Assembly (NCBI RefSeq): GCF_964204645.1
Contig: NC_134029.1
Location: forward strand, 839,501-903,500
Reading direction: 5' to 3'
Source of the DNA: Tubulanus polymorphus
Taxonomy: Eukaryota; Nemertea; Palaeonemertea; Tubulaniformes; Tubulanidae
DNA length: 64,000 nt
Within the stretch, counting starts at the first letter, position 1; the number at the start of each line of letters is the position of its first letter. The position numbers and the translations under genes are program-made. Under the pieces are notes generated by a model. It did not search any database. It was given only the letters and a program-made list of their open reading frames with translations, and was not told the DNA's origin. Positions 39,794 to 53,237 of the stretch are shown here, piece after piece.

Positions 39794-41247
39794 AAAACTA
39801 CAAGATATGAATGGAACCTATTTAAAATCCTGTTTTGTAGATGTACGGTAGCCTGTTAGGTGTTTATTGTTTGTAAATAAAAATACGGATATATAAAACT
39901 CTTCTGGTATATTTGTGAATTTCTTAAATAAAACTTAAATGAGAGAGAGGTACCGGTTAACGCCACCAGATGGCATGTGTGTTTATTTCGATAAAATCTG
40001 AACTGATCCAAATTCACTGTACATATGTTATCAAGATTCGTTTCCGGTGTTTTGTGTAGTTTTCTATTCGTAACTGAATAAGTTAAATGCAATTCTGAGG
40101 CTTTGAGGAGCGGTAAACCAATTTACCACTAGCGACACCTGGTTGGTCCTCGCTCGCGATAGTAACCGTCTGTAATATACGACCGAGGTCCAGTCGTTCA
40201 GCCGAAATTAGTTTCAAGGCTCCAGATTGGTCTGAAGTCGTGAAGTAAAGTTGATTTACAGAAACCTAGATGGTAACTGACCCCGGGTATATCGAATACG
40301 ACCTCTTCCGGTACAACGCTTCCGCTTCAGGTAGGTTGAATGAATGATGGCAGTGCGCCGAGCGAGACGATCGAGGGGATGACAGTTACTGAATGCGAAT
40401 AATGAAGAACTGTCTGAGAGGAGCAGCGCAACTGGTGGTTCTTGCCTCCCACGCACACTCCTACTCTAGTCTAGCGCTTCATCAGACATGTTATCAATAA
40501 GGGAAAATGTGCGACACATTCAGTTACACCCTTTACTTCATACTTCATCATCTTAAACTGTGTTATCATCATCGACAGTCAACGAGTAGGCGTTGTATTT
40601 GACTAGGAATCTGCCACTTGAAATACAAAGCTTTTTTTAAACCTGGGTGTATAACGTTAGATATGGAAATATGAACTTATGAAAAGATCCATTTTCCCTC
40701 GACTGAGTGGGATTGAAACCTGACCGTGAAGATTCTGGTACGTTCAGTCTCACTCTACTGACATCGGGATTCGAACCCGGGGCATCATGACTTAAGGCAC
40801 GGTAAAGCCCGTAGTCGCTCGTAGTGACAATGGTTATATATTTCAGGAGGGAAATATCAGTTTCATTTGAACTCCTGCTTATAGTCTTTTTAACCATTAG
40901 GCTTTTTGATAGAATACGTGAAATGCGTCTCGCTCCGAATCTCCGGATAATTAACGTTCTAAGCCGATCAACCTACGGTTCAGACAAACAGGCAGCTGAC
41001 GAAACAGATTATTACAGAAAACAAGTCTCCCCGGGTCCGGTCTCGTGAAAATGTTTAAGCTCAAATCGGTTAAGTCTGAATTGTTTTCCTCGTTGACAAT
41101 GTTTTTTTCAAAATACATGTGAATTAAATGAATAAAACTACACTGTCCCTCGCCAAGAGTTATTAGGTTGGTGCTTAATCTCAAGATAATCAATTTAAGT
41201 ATTACGACAGGATATCATATTAATCTCCGATTTCATCGAATATCCAG
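39794..41247. other. Intergenic with SINE
   Basis: Downstream of NDUFS4. It contains a GC-richer stretch (40130-40450) that could be a promoter or 5' exon for a plus-strand gene, and a tRNA-SINE fragment at 40672-40800. No firm gene. Confidence 0.35.
40672..40800 (-). mobile_element. tRNA-derived SINE fragment
   Basis: The minus strand shows a perfect tRNA-type B-box, CGGGTTCGAATCCCG, then about 60 bp later CGAGGGAAAATG, as in the copy at 35985. Anticodon and acceptor stems are not preserved, so it is not a tRNA gene. Confidence 0.5.
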
Positions 41248-41347
41248 CTGCCGCTGGTATGTACAGTTATGATGACAAAGTGGGTGAAATGGATTCTGAT
41301 AGAAGTCTCCGAGAGTCTGTCTTAAAAATGCAGCAACGCGATCAAAG
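41248..41347 (+). CDS. Possible first coding exon, unknown gene
   Basis: Between tatccag and a good donor (CAAAG|gtaaga) there is an open frame. From ATG 41259 it reads MYSYDDKVGEMDSDRSLRE and ends KMQQRDQR in phase 2. The charged composition and clean splice sites suggest coding. Candidate acceptors near 41616 and 41710 soon run into stops, so the rest is unplaced. Confidence 0.3.
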
Positions 41348-44300
41348 GTAAGAGATGTGTCTTTTTCTGTTCTCCTCGTCAGAGCGCAGCGGCGACAAAA
41401 ATGCCAAAAGTTACGGCAACGAATACGTGTCGCAGTGTTTTAGTAGATTATCGTCATATTAATGGACGTTTTGAGAGGTTAATGTAACTTCAACGGCATC
41501 CTTTTCAATCCATTCACCGATCTGTAGGCGGCAGGCGAAGCGGTGGATATGACTTCTGATATTTTCTGACGATCGACACAAGTATTCATTCGGCGATCGT
41601 TTTCTATTTTATAGACCTATCAAGCTGTGTTCCTAAAAGAATAAAAAATTGATCGCATGATTTATTCGCACAATTTCTTACGCGCGTCATGATTTTTTTT
41701 TTTCATTAGGAAAATATTTTTCGTCCGGAATTGAACATTACGACGTCGGATCGTCGATCGAGGCTACAGAAATTCTACCGCAATTAGAAAGATTCGAATA
41801 GATTGTAGTCCGTGTACACATCAAACAATATCAAACTAAGAAAAATATGAAAATGTCAGAGTTGAATAAACCAAACAAGTCGGTGACGCATTGATCTGAC
41901 GAACATGAAGCCGGAGAAACGACACTTTTTACGTCAGTTTTGCGTGACCAACTGCGACTACGATTATTCTTGCATTTGTCTAGACGGTCATAACAAGACA
42001 AGAAAATTATTTCTCTCTCACAAAAAAATTAACGAAAATAAACTCTATCTTTGTTTGAGTTCGCTTTATTTTTTTCGAGCTCGCGGCAAATTGAAGAATG
42101 AAAAATCTAGCATGACGTCAGATGAATCTAAATTTAAAACAGCATATTGTATTTATAGTTTGAAGCCAAAAATGGTTTCGGTTTGAAATGACCATTCGAC
42201 ATGGAAAAAGACAAATAGTTTGAATCCGTTTGTATGCTAGAATAAGGTGTTTTTCTGCCCAGACGATCAGGCGTTTCAGGTGCTTCTAGTTCACAGAGAG
42301 GACACATTCAAATTGTGTAAACTATTTTCGTGTAAGTATTATTAATTATATTCTCGACAGCTCAATCGCTTCGAAACAAGAAAGACAACCTTCTGAACTT
42401 CTTGAACTATCCGATTTTTTCTAGGAATCCCTATTTTAAAAAATCTGATGAACCAGTACATGCTCTGTAACATGCAAATATGTAATCGAGAATTCAAGAA
42501 TTTGAACCAGGGTCCAGTTAAAGAGAATAAATCATTATCATTAATACTACTTTTGGAGTTTGACTAAGGAATCTGCCCCTGGGGCTCGGGGTCAATTGCG
42601 GTAGCGTGACTTAAGTCCAAAACTTGTATTATATCTTAACAACGTTCTTAGGTTTGTAAGATTTAAAACTGAGTCTTAAGTCTAAGCTATGACTATGGAA
42701 CCGAGAAGAGTTAATCTTTCAGATCGATTTGGCGCTTATTTATCCTGTATTTGGTTACACACCGATCACTGACGGAACGAACCCGGTTAAAAGCCACGGC
42801 GTAAAAAAAAGATGAATTTGGCGACAAGAACTTCCTACCTACATCATTGATGCCAGGAATGTGCAAATTTTCACGCTAAATTAAATACGGTGTTTGGGAA
42901 ATTACTGTTGCGTAAAGAAAAGAAGTTTGCGCTCATTGTGGGGTCTTTGACTACACGCGCCGTTTGTCTGGAGAGAGTGCACTCTATATCCGTCTATAAA
43001 CTAGCTTTTAAAAATATGTCTTAAATATTGGAAATGAACTAGATTTTTTGCAAGACGATACAATCCTTCAAGACGAACTTTGTTTTCATTGACTTACATA
43101 GTTTTCGGGCGTTTGAACGGTTCGTAGAAAAATTCTTATTCCTCTCTGTTGATACTTATACGGATATCGATGCTTGGAAAAGTGCGAATGAATACGAACG
43201 TTTTGTTAAATCAATTGAGCGCAATTAAAAATATGCGAGAGTTTCGAATTTCGAGCGAACGTACTTGCGGTTAATGAGAAGGCTTGAAACAGCGGTCGCG
43301 GTCGTGTGTCTAGACACAATGAGTATTTCTTGGAATCGTCTTCTCAAGGGTCCAGCGTAGTAAACACTTGCGATGGATCAAACGCGTACGTTTAGATGGC
43401 TCAGGAGTGCCCCTAAAGTGCTAAGCCCACCCCACACTCGTAGAACCATTATCCGGTATAAACACCCAATTCCTAGATCTCCTAGTGTAGAAAAACTATA
43501 GAAAGAAGATCAGAGTATTTTAACTTATTCTCGTAGCAGAGAACGCTCCATCGAATTCTATCTTTTCTATTTCTTTTCTTCGTAAGTCAGTAGAAATATT
43601 CATAGCTATCGAAGAAGTGAAGTGAAAATAAAGAAAATTAGCTGTTGTTTCAAATGAAGTCTCCGTCTTCAAACAATTCTTCAATCATCTTATGCAGTAA
43701 TATTTCACAAACTGCTGTGGTATAGATCCAGATGTGACGAGTGATATCTAAACTATGTGTGGGTCTGATTGTTTACTTACTACAAGTTTAATCACATGTT
43801 ATCAAAAATACTTTATAATCTTTATATATTTTTGACGATATCCGTATATTGTCTGTGCCATGACGAAGCTACTAAGATACTGAAGGCCGTGCTGGATTTA
43901 TGATGACGTCACTGTATGTATGACGTCACGATGTCTATATTATATTGAATGAAGAGTTAAATGAACTAGTTCTCGAGATACGGAGAGGTCCGAGTTCTTG
44001 AGATGTGGCGCGAGAGGTCTCTCTCCGAATGAAGCAAGCTCTCGAGATTCCTCGGATTGTATAGGAATAACTTGGATCCATTTCCAAAGATTTGACTCAA
44101 ATGTCAAATGTAACCGTGAACTGTGGAACCGGATTCAGTGTTTTCTGAGTCGGTCGTCACAAACTCGATTTCTCCCTATCATCAGCCATACTTAACGACC
44201 TAAAGTTCAGTATTTACTGAACCTGGTCAGCTTAAACAGTTCACAGTTATGATGTCAGGCGATGAAGACAATCTCATCCGGATTCGGTTGAAGTCGGAAG

Positions 44301-44929
44301 TCGGTCATGTAGTGCATGTATAGAAACGCCATTTTCCTGTCAAAACTTCCTTCTTACGATGTACATTTTCAACGAGGACTCACAAATTCTCACTTCCTAT
44401 ACTTGACAAGATAGACCCGCACCCACCCCCAGCGCTGGTCTATCCCAAGAATTTGTAATCCAACAAAAATGAATTATTCAAGAATTGAAAGGTTTCCCAG
44501 AATCACTAGTTAGAAATGGTTTCTAAACATCACTCGGAATTTTTCTTTTGAGACCTTTCGATTTCCTTTTATGTCGCGTCGCAATTTTTCGCGTCGAGTC
44601 AATGACGCATAATAAAGTGTACGAGACCGAATTAGATGAACTTGGTCAAATGGAGGTCATTGGACCATTCTTCGCAGACAAGCCAGACATTAAATGTCTA
44701 AATATGGTGTTGTGTTATCTTAATAAATCGGTCAATGGATAACCTTATATCTGATATCATAGTAATCCTGCGGCGGGACGTTTGCCAAAATTGTCGACTG
44801 AATTCGGATGACACGCCTTGACATTGACCAATCAGCGAAGCCTGGTTGAATCCGTCGACGACTGATTGGCTCGAGATATGATCGCCAGCAAATCAGCGCG
44901 TGGGAGCGATTTCTGCGAGCTCACACACG
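41348..44929. other. Upstream region of follistatin, no gene recognised
   Basis: Non-coding in appearance. It has TGACGTCA at 42113, 43904 and 43921 and a stretch near 42600-42700 with AAGTC/GACTTAAG words resembling those in a follistatin intron. The frame at 41905-42186 has no family and is probably chance. Confidence 0.4.
43904..43928. promoter_or_regulatory. Pair of CRE octamers
   Basis: Two perfect TGACGTCA palindromes, 17 bp start to start, 1.2 kb before the follistatin start codon. This is the canonical CREB/ATF binding site. Six more lie within 11 kb, in or after the gene. Confidence 0.5.
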
Positions 44930-45091
44930 TAAATATAACCTCGATTTGCTGCCGTAAACATTTTAGTATCAGAACTTTTCATCAACTATATCTATTACTT
45001 ACTGGTGTTGTACCTGGATCCATCTGTTAGTTTTACACGACGAATATTTCATCATCATTGAACAGACGATTTAATAACGAACCGAACGACA
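44930..45091 (+). promoter_or_regulatory. Probable follistatin core promoter and 5' UTR
   Basis: TAAATATAA at 44930-44938 is a fair TATA-like box about 150 bp before the start codon. A transcription start 25-30 bp downstream would give a short unspliced 5' UTR. Confidence 0.4.
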
Positions 45092-48000
45092 ATGAGACAA
45101 ATAGCTAATTTTATGAAACACGTGGATGTGTTTTGCGTAATCGTGGTGGTCATCTCGCTGTTGGAGTTCGTTACTGTTGAAGGTAAGACCGATTAGTTTA
45201 TCTTATAAAAAGACTTTTACGAACTATAATATTTTACGATAAATGATTCTGTAAATTTCAAGTTCAAGAAAATCAATCCATCGCCCCGACAGTTTGCATT
45301 CATTAATTCGGTGTTCATCACGTGACCGACATCATTCGATTAATCCTCGGATATCGGTGACCTCGACAGTGATGGATAATGTCGTCAAGGCCACCGCACA
45401 ATCCATCATCTTACGATAAATCCGGTGCTTTACATCTTACATTGCGCGCGGGTGGAGCCATTCTATTCTTACATATGTATTGTCTCACCAAAATAGTTAT
45501 TTTTTACCATTGTATAAGATCGATCATGTCAATTCATTTACAACTTTGCTGGTGAGACACTAAATCGGAGCCGCCCGTAATACGTTACACATTTCACTCA
45601 GACACGATTCGTCTTAATAATCACAACCAATCATTCATAAAATACATTAAATACATCGATTATGTTTTGTTTTCCCAGACAGACTTCTCAGAAAAATAGG
45701 CGGTTCAAAGTTGTGGTGTATTTTTAGATACATATATATATGTATAACACGGTCCCGATTCTTTTTCCAAGGGAAAGTTTTCTATGATCTTTAGCGTGAT
45801 TTATTTACGAAGTCTTCGGTTCATCTTCGTAAAACATAAAAACGTTAAGTATAGATTTAACGACACAAATCACGTATTGGCAGCTGAGTGAATGCGTGTA
45901 CGTGTTAGTAGAAAGCTGTGAGAACAAGTAGCTACAAGTTGTTGAGACTAGACAAACTTGTTAATACCGTCTTCAGTCGGAGTGATTTATCGAGTTGTTT
46001 TAATCTAATTCTTCTCGATATATGCGTTCTTAGATTAGACGAGGGTCGAAACGTCCACGCAAGAAGTTTTCCATCTCGGGCGATGTCGCGGCGCTGAATC
46101 TGATGCGACTTTTGAATTGAAAATTAAAAAAAATCTAAATGGGAAAATTGAGGAAATTTTGACACGAATTTCAAGAGTCCAAGTATAGCCGTATTAGGGT
46201 CAGTAGCCCGGTGAACTCGATGCTCTAGTGACGTACTAAGGTAACCTCCGGTGTCTCAGACGAGTATTGTTAAACTTTATGATTATAGCCCGGTGGTCGA
46301 CGAGAAGTAATTGACTAGAATTGAGCTGCATGTCGCGTACTCTCTAAAAAAGATGTAAAAACCTCAATCACAGAAACCGACTGAATTGTAACGACCGAGT
46401 TCACACCGGGTCTAATAATGATTGAATGGCCATTTGTGGTAAGGTGCTATTTAATGTGACATTAGTTGGTCATTTGGATAATAATGTCTATAAACTCGTG
46501 GGTGGCATATAGAAATACATTGCGGGTAGATCATCAAGTACTTAACGCCGCGATAGACGGCCAAACATAACAACAAATCCTTAGAGGACAATCATACCAC
46601 CACCAATCCCATAAACATTGTAATACGGTATCAATGTCAATATCTCGATTATACTTGTAGTATCGAAATGAACCCACTTAAAGTTCTTTTGGGTTTAAAT
46701 CGCGTCCTAGTATCTGTCGTCGAGCTGTCTTCAAAAACCAATGAGCAATGAACTGTCGATTTAAAAAGAGGGAGAGGGATAAGGGGATTATAGAGGGACG
46801 GGAGAGAGAGAAAGAGAGATGGGAGGGGGAGATGAGGGAAAGAGTTCAAATTATGGGATGATCGAGTTTGATCGTTACATGTGAACTCTTGCTATTATTA
46901 TGTATCAGGTGATTTTACGATGACCAATTAGCATCGTACCATAATAATTAATTTTACTTGTGCGCGTAGAGAGTTCACGATCCAATCTACCAATTATCTC
47001 AGTGGTTTAACATCGTACGATTACACACTAAACTAGTGGTCGTAAAACAGAGCTAATCCGTTCTCAGCTCACGCGATTCCCATCACAAATTGCTGATTTC
47101 GCCATCGATACAGAAAATAACAACGTAATTGTGAACGTTTTACGATATTTTATTCGCAAGAATAGAACGGATAGAATCGATATATATATATATTAGACCT
47201 ACCCGTCAAAATAATCATCGAATTACCAATAAACCGTTATCACTGTCTGGTGTGGAAATATATCTATATTCAATAGTACACTATACTTGAATCAAGGTTG
47301 ATGATGTTTGGAAAACATTCCGTTCTAAATTATTGTAACAGTTTTTTGAAGGTAGTCTTGTTGTGAAGGTCAAGGTACAGTTTCATGTAATTTTTTTTTA
47401 AATTTTAAAACATTCAAGGTTGAATTGAATGTCGAAGTAACGAATAGCATGACTAAACCTAAACTTTGAATCTAAATAGTTCGTGAAATTGCGGGCCCAG
47501 CAGATCAAACTCATTAAATTGTCATCTCTATGACGCCCTGTCGTATGAGAATTCATGAAAAAAAAAACTGCGATGGAGTTTTTAACGCCTAGAAATTCCT
47601 GCGTTTTATTCGAATCAATGAAAGCCCGAATTTGCGATTGTTAATAATGAAAGCGTACAAAGCGATAAATAAAAGTCTTTTAGAAAGAGAGCGCTGCGCC
47701 GCGTTGATCGAAGGTTTGTGGGTGGTATTTCTTAAGATAGATAGGTTTCTTTTTGTCCCCGTGGAATAATTTGGTCGTAGACGCCGTCATAACAAAACTT
47801 TTTTTTTCTTCTTCATTAGCAACATATCGTGTAACAACACGTGACATGTCAGTATTAGAGACACATCGGGATCAAAGAGCGTCGATGAAAATGTCTCTTG
47901 ATATACACATTTCAATCTTATGTTTCGTATTTCTATCGGTCGTCTTCCTGTATCTGTTTAGAATATGGATATTGCAGTTTTTCTATCTTAATTCATTTTC

Positions 48001-51000
48001 AATTACGTGTACCTAAAATCATGGTATAAGGATAAATCACGTTTTCTAGATTTTGTTTATCCAAAACTTAAATAATCGTAGTAGATCAATTTGTTCGTTT
48101 TTATTTTATTTCTTCATATCAAATTCTGTGAGTGAATTTGACATGTAACGTACAATGTGTCAACTTGGTGTGTTTTTTTGTATAGCGTGAAATGTGAGTT
48201 GTGTCGTTGCCTCGTGTCACCGTGTCATTCATTCATAAAATGGAATTCATAATCATCCTACAAACACCCTCGACACAAACCGGTGCCCTTCCTTAAATTA
48301 AACACGCTTTTGTGAATGGAATCCCGCACAAACGTCTTCAGAAGGTTGTTACACCTCGAAGAGACCTACAGCGGCGGCGCCATACAAAAACAAAAACTTA
48401 CTGTCCAGAAAACCCGTCGAGCCAAACTCATATCAAACCTATTCAGACATCATTGTTCACAAACGACCGTCATAAATCTATGACTTTCTTAAAACTGTTC
48501 TGTCAATGTCATAGTTTCATAACTAGTGCAAAAAGGATAATGATCATACGAATATAGAATCGGGTGTATTTAGGAAAATCGTTGAAAATGATGCAAAATT
48601 ATCATTTATCGCATGATGAAGTTACGTAATTTCTCACGGTCTCATTTTTAAAGATATCATCCTAATATTTTGTCACCGTATCAACCATAGGTGGAACTTA
48701 TAGGGAAAATTATCGGAAAAATTCACTCTTTTGCTCGCTGCGTCGAATTTCAATATTCGTGAGGCCATCATTTCAAAAATTTCAACCTATGTTGAATCGA
48801 TCTTTGAAAGCAACTCACTGGTCATTGTCAATTCTTCCATTATTCATCGTATGATTCGAAAAGAATTCCCTCCCCCCCCCCCCCCACAGAGAACATAAAA
48901 CAGAAAGTCGTAAGGAATAAGAATTTTGAATTCACCGAATTCTATTTTGATTTCTATTTGTACAGCGGGTTCGTGTTGGCGCAGTATAAACTCGCACGGG
49001 AACTGTGAAGAGATCCTAATGCAGGATGTAACCGAGCAGCAGTGTTGCGGAGGACAGTTTCTAAACACTGCTTGGACCGCTGAAGAATTGGACGGTCGAG
49101 AACTGTTTCTGCAACAGGCTCTCGGACGAGGAACCCCGAACTGTAAACGATGTATCAGTAAGTTCACGTCACTAAATTCTCAATATTTATAAGCGTTTCA
49201 GATTTCAAAAGAAAATTTCAAAAGGACCAAATATCTATTTCAAGTAATTCTCTAAACGAAATTCATTTGAAATGATTTTATAAGTAATTTTTCAATGGAA
49301 AAAGGAAATTTATTTCAGAGATTGTAAGATATTTCTAAAAGTCAAATCGATTCTTGAATTCAGGGACTTGCGAAAATGTCGTATGCAGGAGGGATAAAGT
49401 TTGTCGAATGAAGAACGGTCAGCCACGCTGTTCATGTCGTAGTGATTGTGACGCTAAAGAATACGGCTATACGGGACCGATCTGCGGCTTCGATGAGAAA
49501 ACATATCGTGATATATGTCACTTGAAAAGACGAAATTGTCGACTAAATAAACAAACAGAAGTAGATTATAGAGGTCGCTGTAAACGTAAGTTCCCTCAAT
49601 CGTTATAGATTTGAAACAATTTGAATTCAAACCCAGGGCCCAGATGCACAGCCACGATCTATATGGTCTTAGGTGTTAGGAATGGCCTTAAATCGTTATA
49701 TTGGCTAAAGAGCCAAGATGGTCTAATCCGACGTGTTCATTGAGGTACAACATTTTTGTCCGAGATATTTCAGGAACGATACAGTAATTTTAGTTGTCTT
49801 TCTCTCTCTCAGATTCCTGTGACGATGTTGATTGTGGTCGTGGTCAGTATTGTATAGTAGATCAGAATCATACGCCGCATTGTATCGCCTGTAATCTCAG
49901 ATGTCGTTCAGCTCAGGCTCACGAGAAGCGCTGCGGAGGAGACGGTATTACTTACGACAGTATGTGTAAATTATTCGCAGCCTCGTGTTTACAGGGAAAG
50001 TCAATTCATGCCGCATACAAGGGTCCATGTATAGGTAAGTCAAATGAGAAAAAATAAAAAAAACGGTGATAATTGCGGGTTTATCCTTCTATAAAAGAAA
50101 TAAAGTTTTGCGTCAATTCGCTAATAAGACAGTCCTTTCTGGGTTTCATAGCGTTACTAGGAACTTGCCAATACTAGTTCTCAAGGTTAGGTGGATTAGA
50201 CGCCACACGCAGTTTGAAGTAAGAAATTACCGCGCATATTCATAACGTAATCATTATTCAATTCTCGGTCGATTTGAAAAGAACTAGAACCAGATTCAGT
50301 AGAATCCCTGGGTGTTCGCCGCCTGTTTCAGCGCTAGGTTTCCGGAAACAAGTTCAATCGGTTCTTGACTTTCGTTCGATATTCTTAGAACGAAGGGTCA
50401 GTAAGTTCTCGTGTAGTATGGATGAAATCAATCTCGACGCCGCCCCGTCAACAAGACTGATCATCTTAACCGCCACTTTATCGTTTACATCGGTGAAACT
50501 GCTTGTTTAACGCTTAGTTACAACGTAAACGGCGGCGTCTGGTTAGTTCAAAGGCATTAAAGGTAACTCGGTTAGCGAACGCTAGTCGAGACAGACGTTG
50601 TAACTAAACCCGTAAGGCTAATTTGGTTAATGAGCCCACCAAACGTGTCGGTTTTACATGAAACGATACGGTTAAACCTGTTGCTTGTGTTACATGGAAG
50701 TTCGTAGATTGGTTTCACTAGAGGCGGCTCGCGCGTACTAAACACATCGTGAACTGTTGTTAAAAACACACTGCGATATGATTGTATTATCTCCTAGCGC
50801 TGATTGCGTGATTGATCGGTTCGCTAAAACACGGATGGATTCTAAGCAGAAATTGGCGCCGCTTTACGATAGGTGTATACAGTTTACTTGACTCGCTTGA
50901 AAACCTTGACCAAAGGGTCTCGAATCTACACTGTTTGGGAAGCGCTGCGGGCCGAGCGGTTAGCGCGTTCGGCCGTGGGTTCGAACCCCGTATACATTAC

Positions 51001-53237
51001 CGTAAAGTCCCCGGGCGTGATCCTTATCCTAATTGCTTCTCTCATCCCAGGAGTAATAGGGAATACCTGGCCTGATGGATGACTCCTGAGCGCCCAATAT
51101 CAATTATGCAGTGTTGCATCGTTGCAGGGAAAGATTAGTGACTCAGAATAGTTTGCATGAAATACTCAAATTCATGTAATCTATTGCCACAAATTGATAA
51201 AAATATCACTTGCCACCTGTAGAAACATTACGGGCCAATTAACGAAAATATTTTAAACTTATTAGAGATTCTCAATTATCTCAAATCGATTACTCTATTT
51301 GGACGGAACCGTCATCTTCGTGGCCTTGATTGAAACTTCGAATTTCGATGCGTAGAGATGAGACTACTTGGAAATCTCCGAATTTTACACTGTCTAGTTT
51401 TTGCTACCGTTAATTACATAGCGCCGGTCTCAGAATGGCATATCCTATTTCAGCACTAATCCGTGTTTTAATAGAATCTACAAGAACATTGGCTATTATT
51501 GCGTCATTGTTTGTTCGACCAGATCCGAGGTTTGACATCGAAGATAAATTTACTCTTTAAACCTGTAAGCAATTCTCGTGTGAGTCGCTTGGACGCCAGC
51601 CAAACCGCAATAAACCGATTATTAAGACAACCGACTTGGAAAGATTCCAGATCTTCGGATCTCAGTTTAAAAATATACTACAAAACTCTTTCTATTTGTT
51701 TGAAAGTAGGTTTTGATGTGAATTGTTAAAGTCCTAGAATTGAGATTAAAGTACAATTCGACCGCATTTATTTCAAGGTCTGATTGAGGAATTCATTTTG
51801 ACTTTTGACTCGGATTTTTTCACGCAAAATAAATCCTAGATTTAAGACAAGTTGACAAGGTCTAACAAGCTGACCAGTCTTAAGACTTACGACCACTTTT
51901 GGACCTCCTGCCTCTCGGCAATGGAACTACCAGTCAAAGACCATCTTAGTTCTAAAGCCTATCTAACAACTTGAGACAAGTCTCATGATTTAAGACCACC
52001 TTAGTCTCGACTATGGGGCCCGCAACAGAGGCCAGTCTTCATGGCTCAGATTAAAGACCAGACTTGGACCATATTGAATTATATAGCCAACCTTAAAAAA
52101 CTTCATTAGATTTAAGACCACTTTTGGACTGTGAAAGTAGCTGGGACTAGTTGTTTGAAACGTCAGAACTCACACCTCACTCATAATCAAAACATTCTTT
52201 AACAAGAATGATGTAACAAGATATGTTTAAGGACTAGCACACTTAGACATGCGGTCTTACGACTTATTGACGATTCCGCCGTCAATGACTTGGAATATTT
52301 CCAATTCCGAATACCGCAATAATTTGTATTACGCACTGCACCGGGTCATCAGGTGTGAAAACTTGTTTTAAATATAATACACAATGAATCTCAATCGGGG
52401 TCGCGAGGAATTGAAACATCACGAGTTTGAATAACAAACAATATTGTCACACGATGTTTTTACGCATTCCGATAATTCTTATGTTTATATGTAAATATCG
52501 GTCTCAGCAGACGAATGTGACGTCATCGTGTGACGTCACTGACTGAGACATCGCCTCCGTATTGGCAATATTTTTAAGCACAAATAGACTTTGTTAATTA
52601 AAATCAATTCACAAAATGGATACTTGCTTAGGTCAAATGATGTCAAATAAAAGGGACTATACCGATCATAGCTAGTTTGAAGGAGTTAATGGCTTATTCT
52701 CTCTTATTCGTTTGCACGTTTTTCGCGTGTTGAGCCTGTCAAAGTTAAAATAATGTTTCTATTTACAGAGGGCGCCACCTGTGCAACTCTACAATGCCCC
52801 AGTAGTCAGCGATGTATCACCGACTCGCACACTGGACGCCCCAGATGTATCCAATGCGGATTCTGTTCACCGTTTTTCGATCGACGGACAATCTGCGGTT
52901 CTGACGGTGTCACCTACCCGAGCTGGTGCGATCTACGATCGGCTATGTGTAATAAAGGCACCACGATAACCACAAAACATTCAGGTCGCTGTAGAGGTAC
53001 GATATCATACCCATTATTGAAGACCCAAAATTGGGGTTTGAATAAACTTTTCATCTTTTCCACTCGAAAATCCGTTTTCATTTCATGATACAAAAAAAGA
53101 GTTTCTCAAAAATGTGTATGTTTCTATTGACAGCTAACGAAGTAAATCAAGATACGATAGAGATTGAAACGCGCTCCGACATTAACAACGATTACCAAGA
53201 CGACGACTTTGACTACGATTACTCGAGTAACTCGTAA
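45092..53237 (+). CDS. FST: Follistatin
   Basis: Six exons: 45092-45182, 48966-49157, 49364-49585, 49813-50034, 52769-52996, 53134-53237. Every intron is phase 1, one module per exon; 352 residues (human about 344). Follistatin is secreted and sequesters activin and related TGF-beta ligands. Exon 1 is a signal peptide (VDVFCVIVVVISLLEF). Exon 2 is the follistatin N-terminal domain: GSCWRSINSHGNCEEI, QQCCGG, AWTAEELD and GTPNCKRC. Exons 3-5 are three follistatin/Kazal domains, each with ten cysteines and the CG.D..TY..C core (ICGFDEKTYRDIC, RCGGDGITYDSMC, ICGSDGVTYPSWC). Exon 6 is an acidic Asp/Tyr tail, as in vertebrates. AATAAA occurs at about 54523 and 54715. The domain order is complete, separating it from follistatin-like proteins. 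Confidence 0.96.
46038..46056 (+). repeat. GACGAGGGTCGAAACGTCC motif
   Basis: Shortened version of the CTGACGA...GAAACGTCG motif, in follistatin intron 1. GACG and CGTC are complementary. Confidence 0.3.
50930..51110 (+). mobile_element. tRNA-derived SINE in a follistatin intron
   Basis: A-box region GGCCGAGCGGTTAGCGC and B-box GGGTTCGAACCCC are correctly spaced, followed by a non-tRNA body of about 100 bp. The head resembles a Leu/Ser-type tRNA, but no acceptor stem closes, so it is a SINE rather than a tRNA gene. Confidence 0.65.
51830..52145. repeat. Degenerate TTTAAGACCACTTTTGGAC repeat cluster
   Basis: The words AAGACCA, GTCTTAAG and CTTTTGGAC recur every 40-60 bp without a clean unit in follistatin intron 4. 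It looks like an old, diverged satellite or repeat family; related words occur near 42610-42700. Confidence 0.5.

Noticed and set aside
50930-51010. tRNA gene on the plus strand
   Set aside because: A- and B-boxes are good but no acceptor stem can be closed and the homology continues into a SINE-like body.
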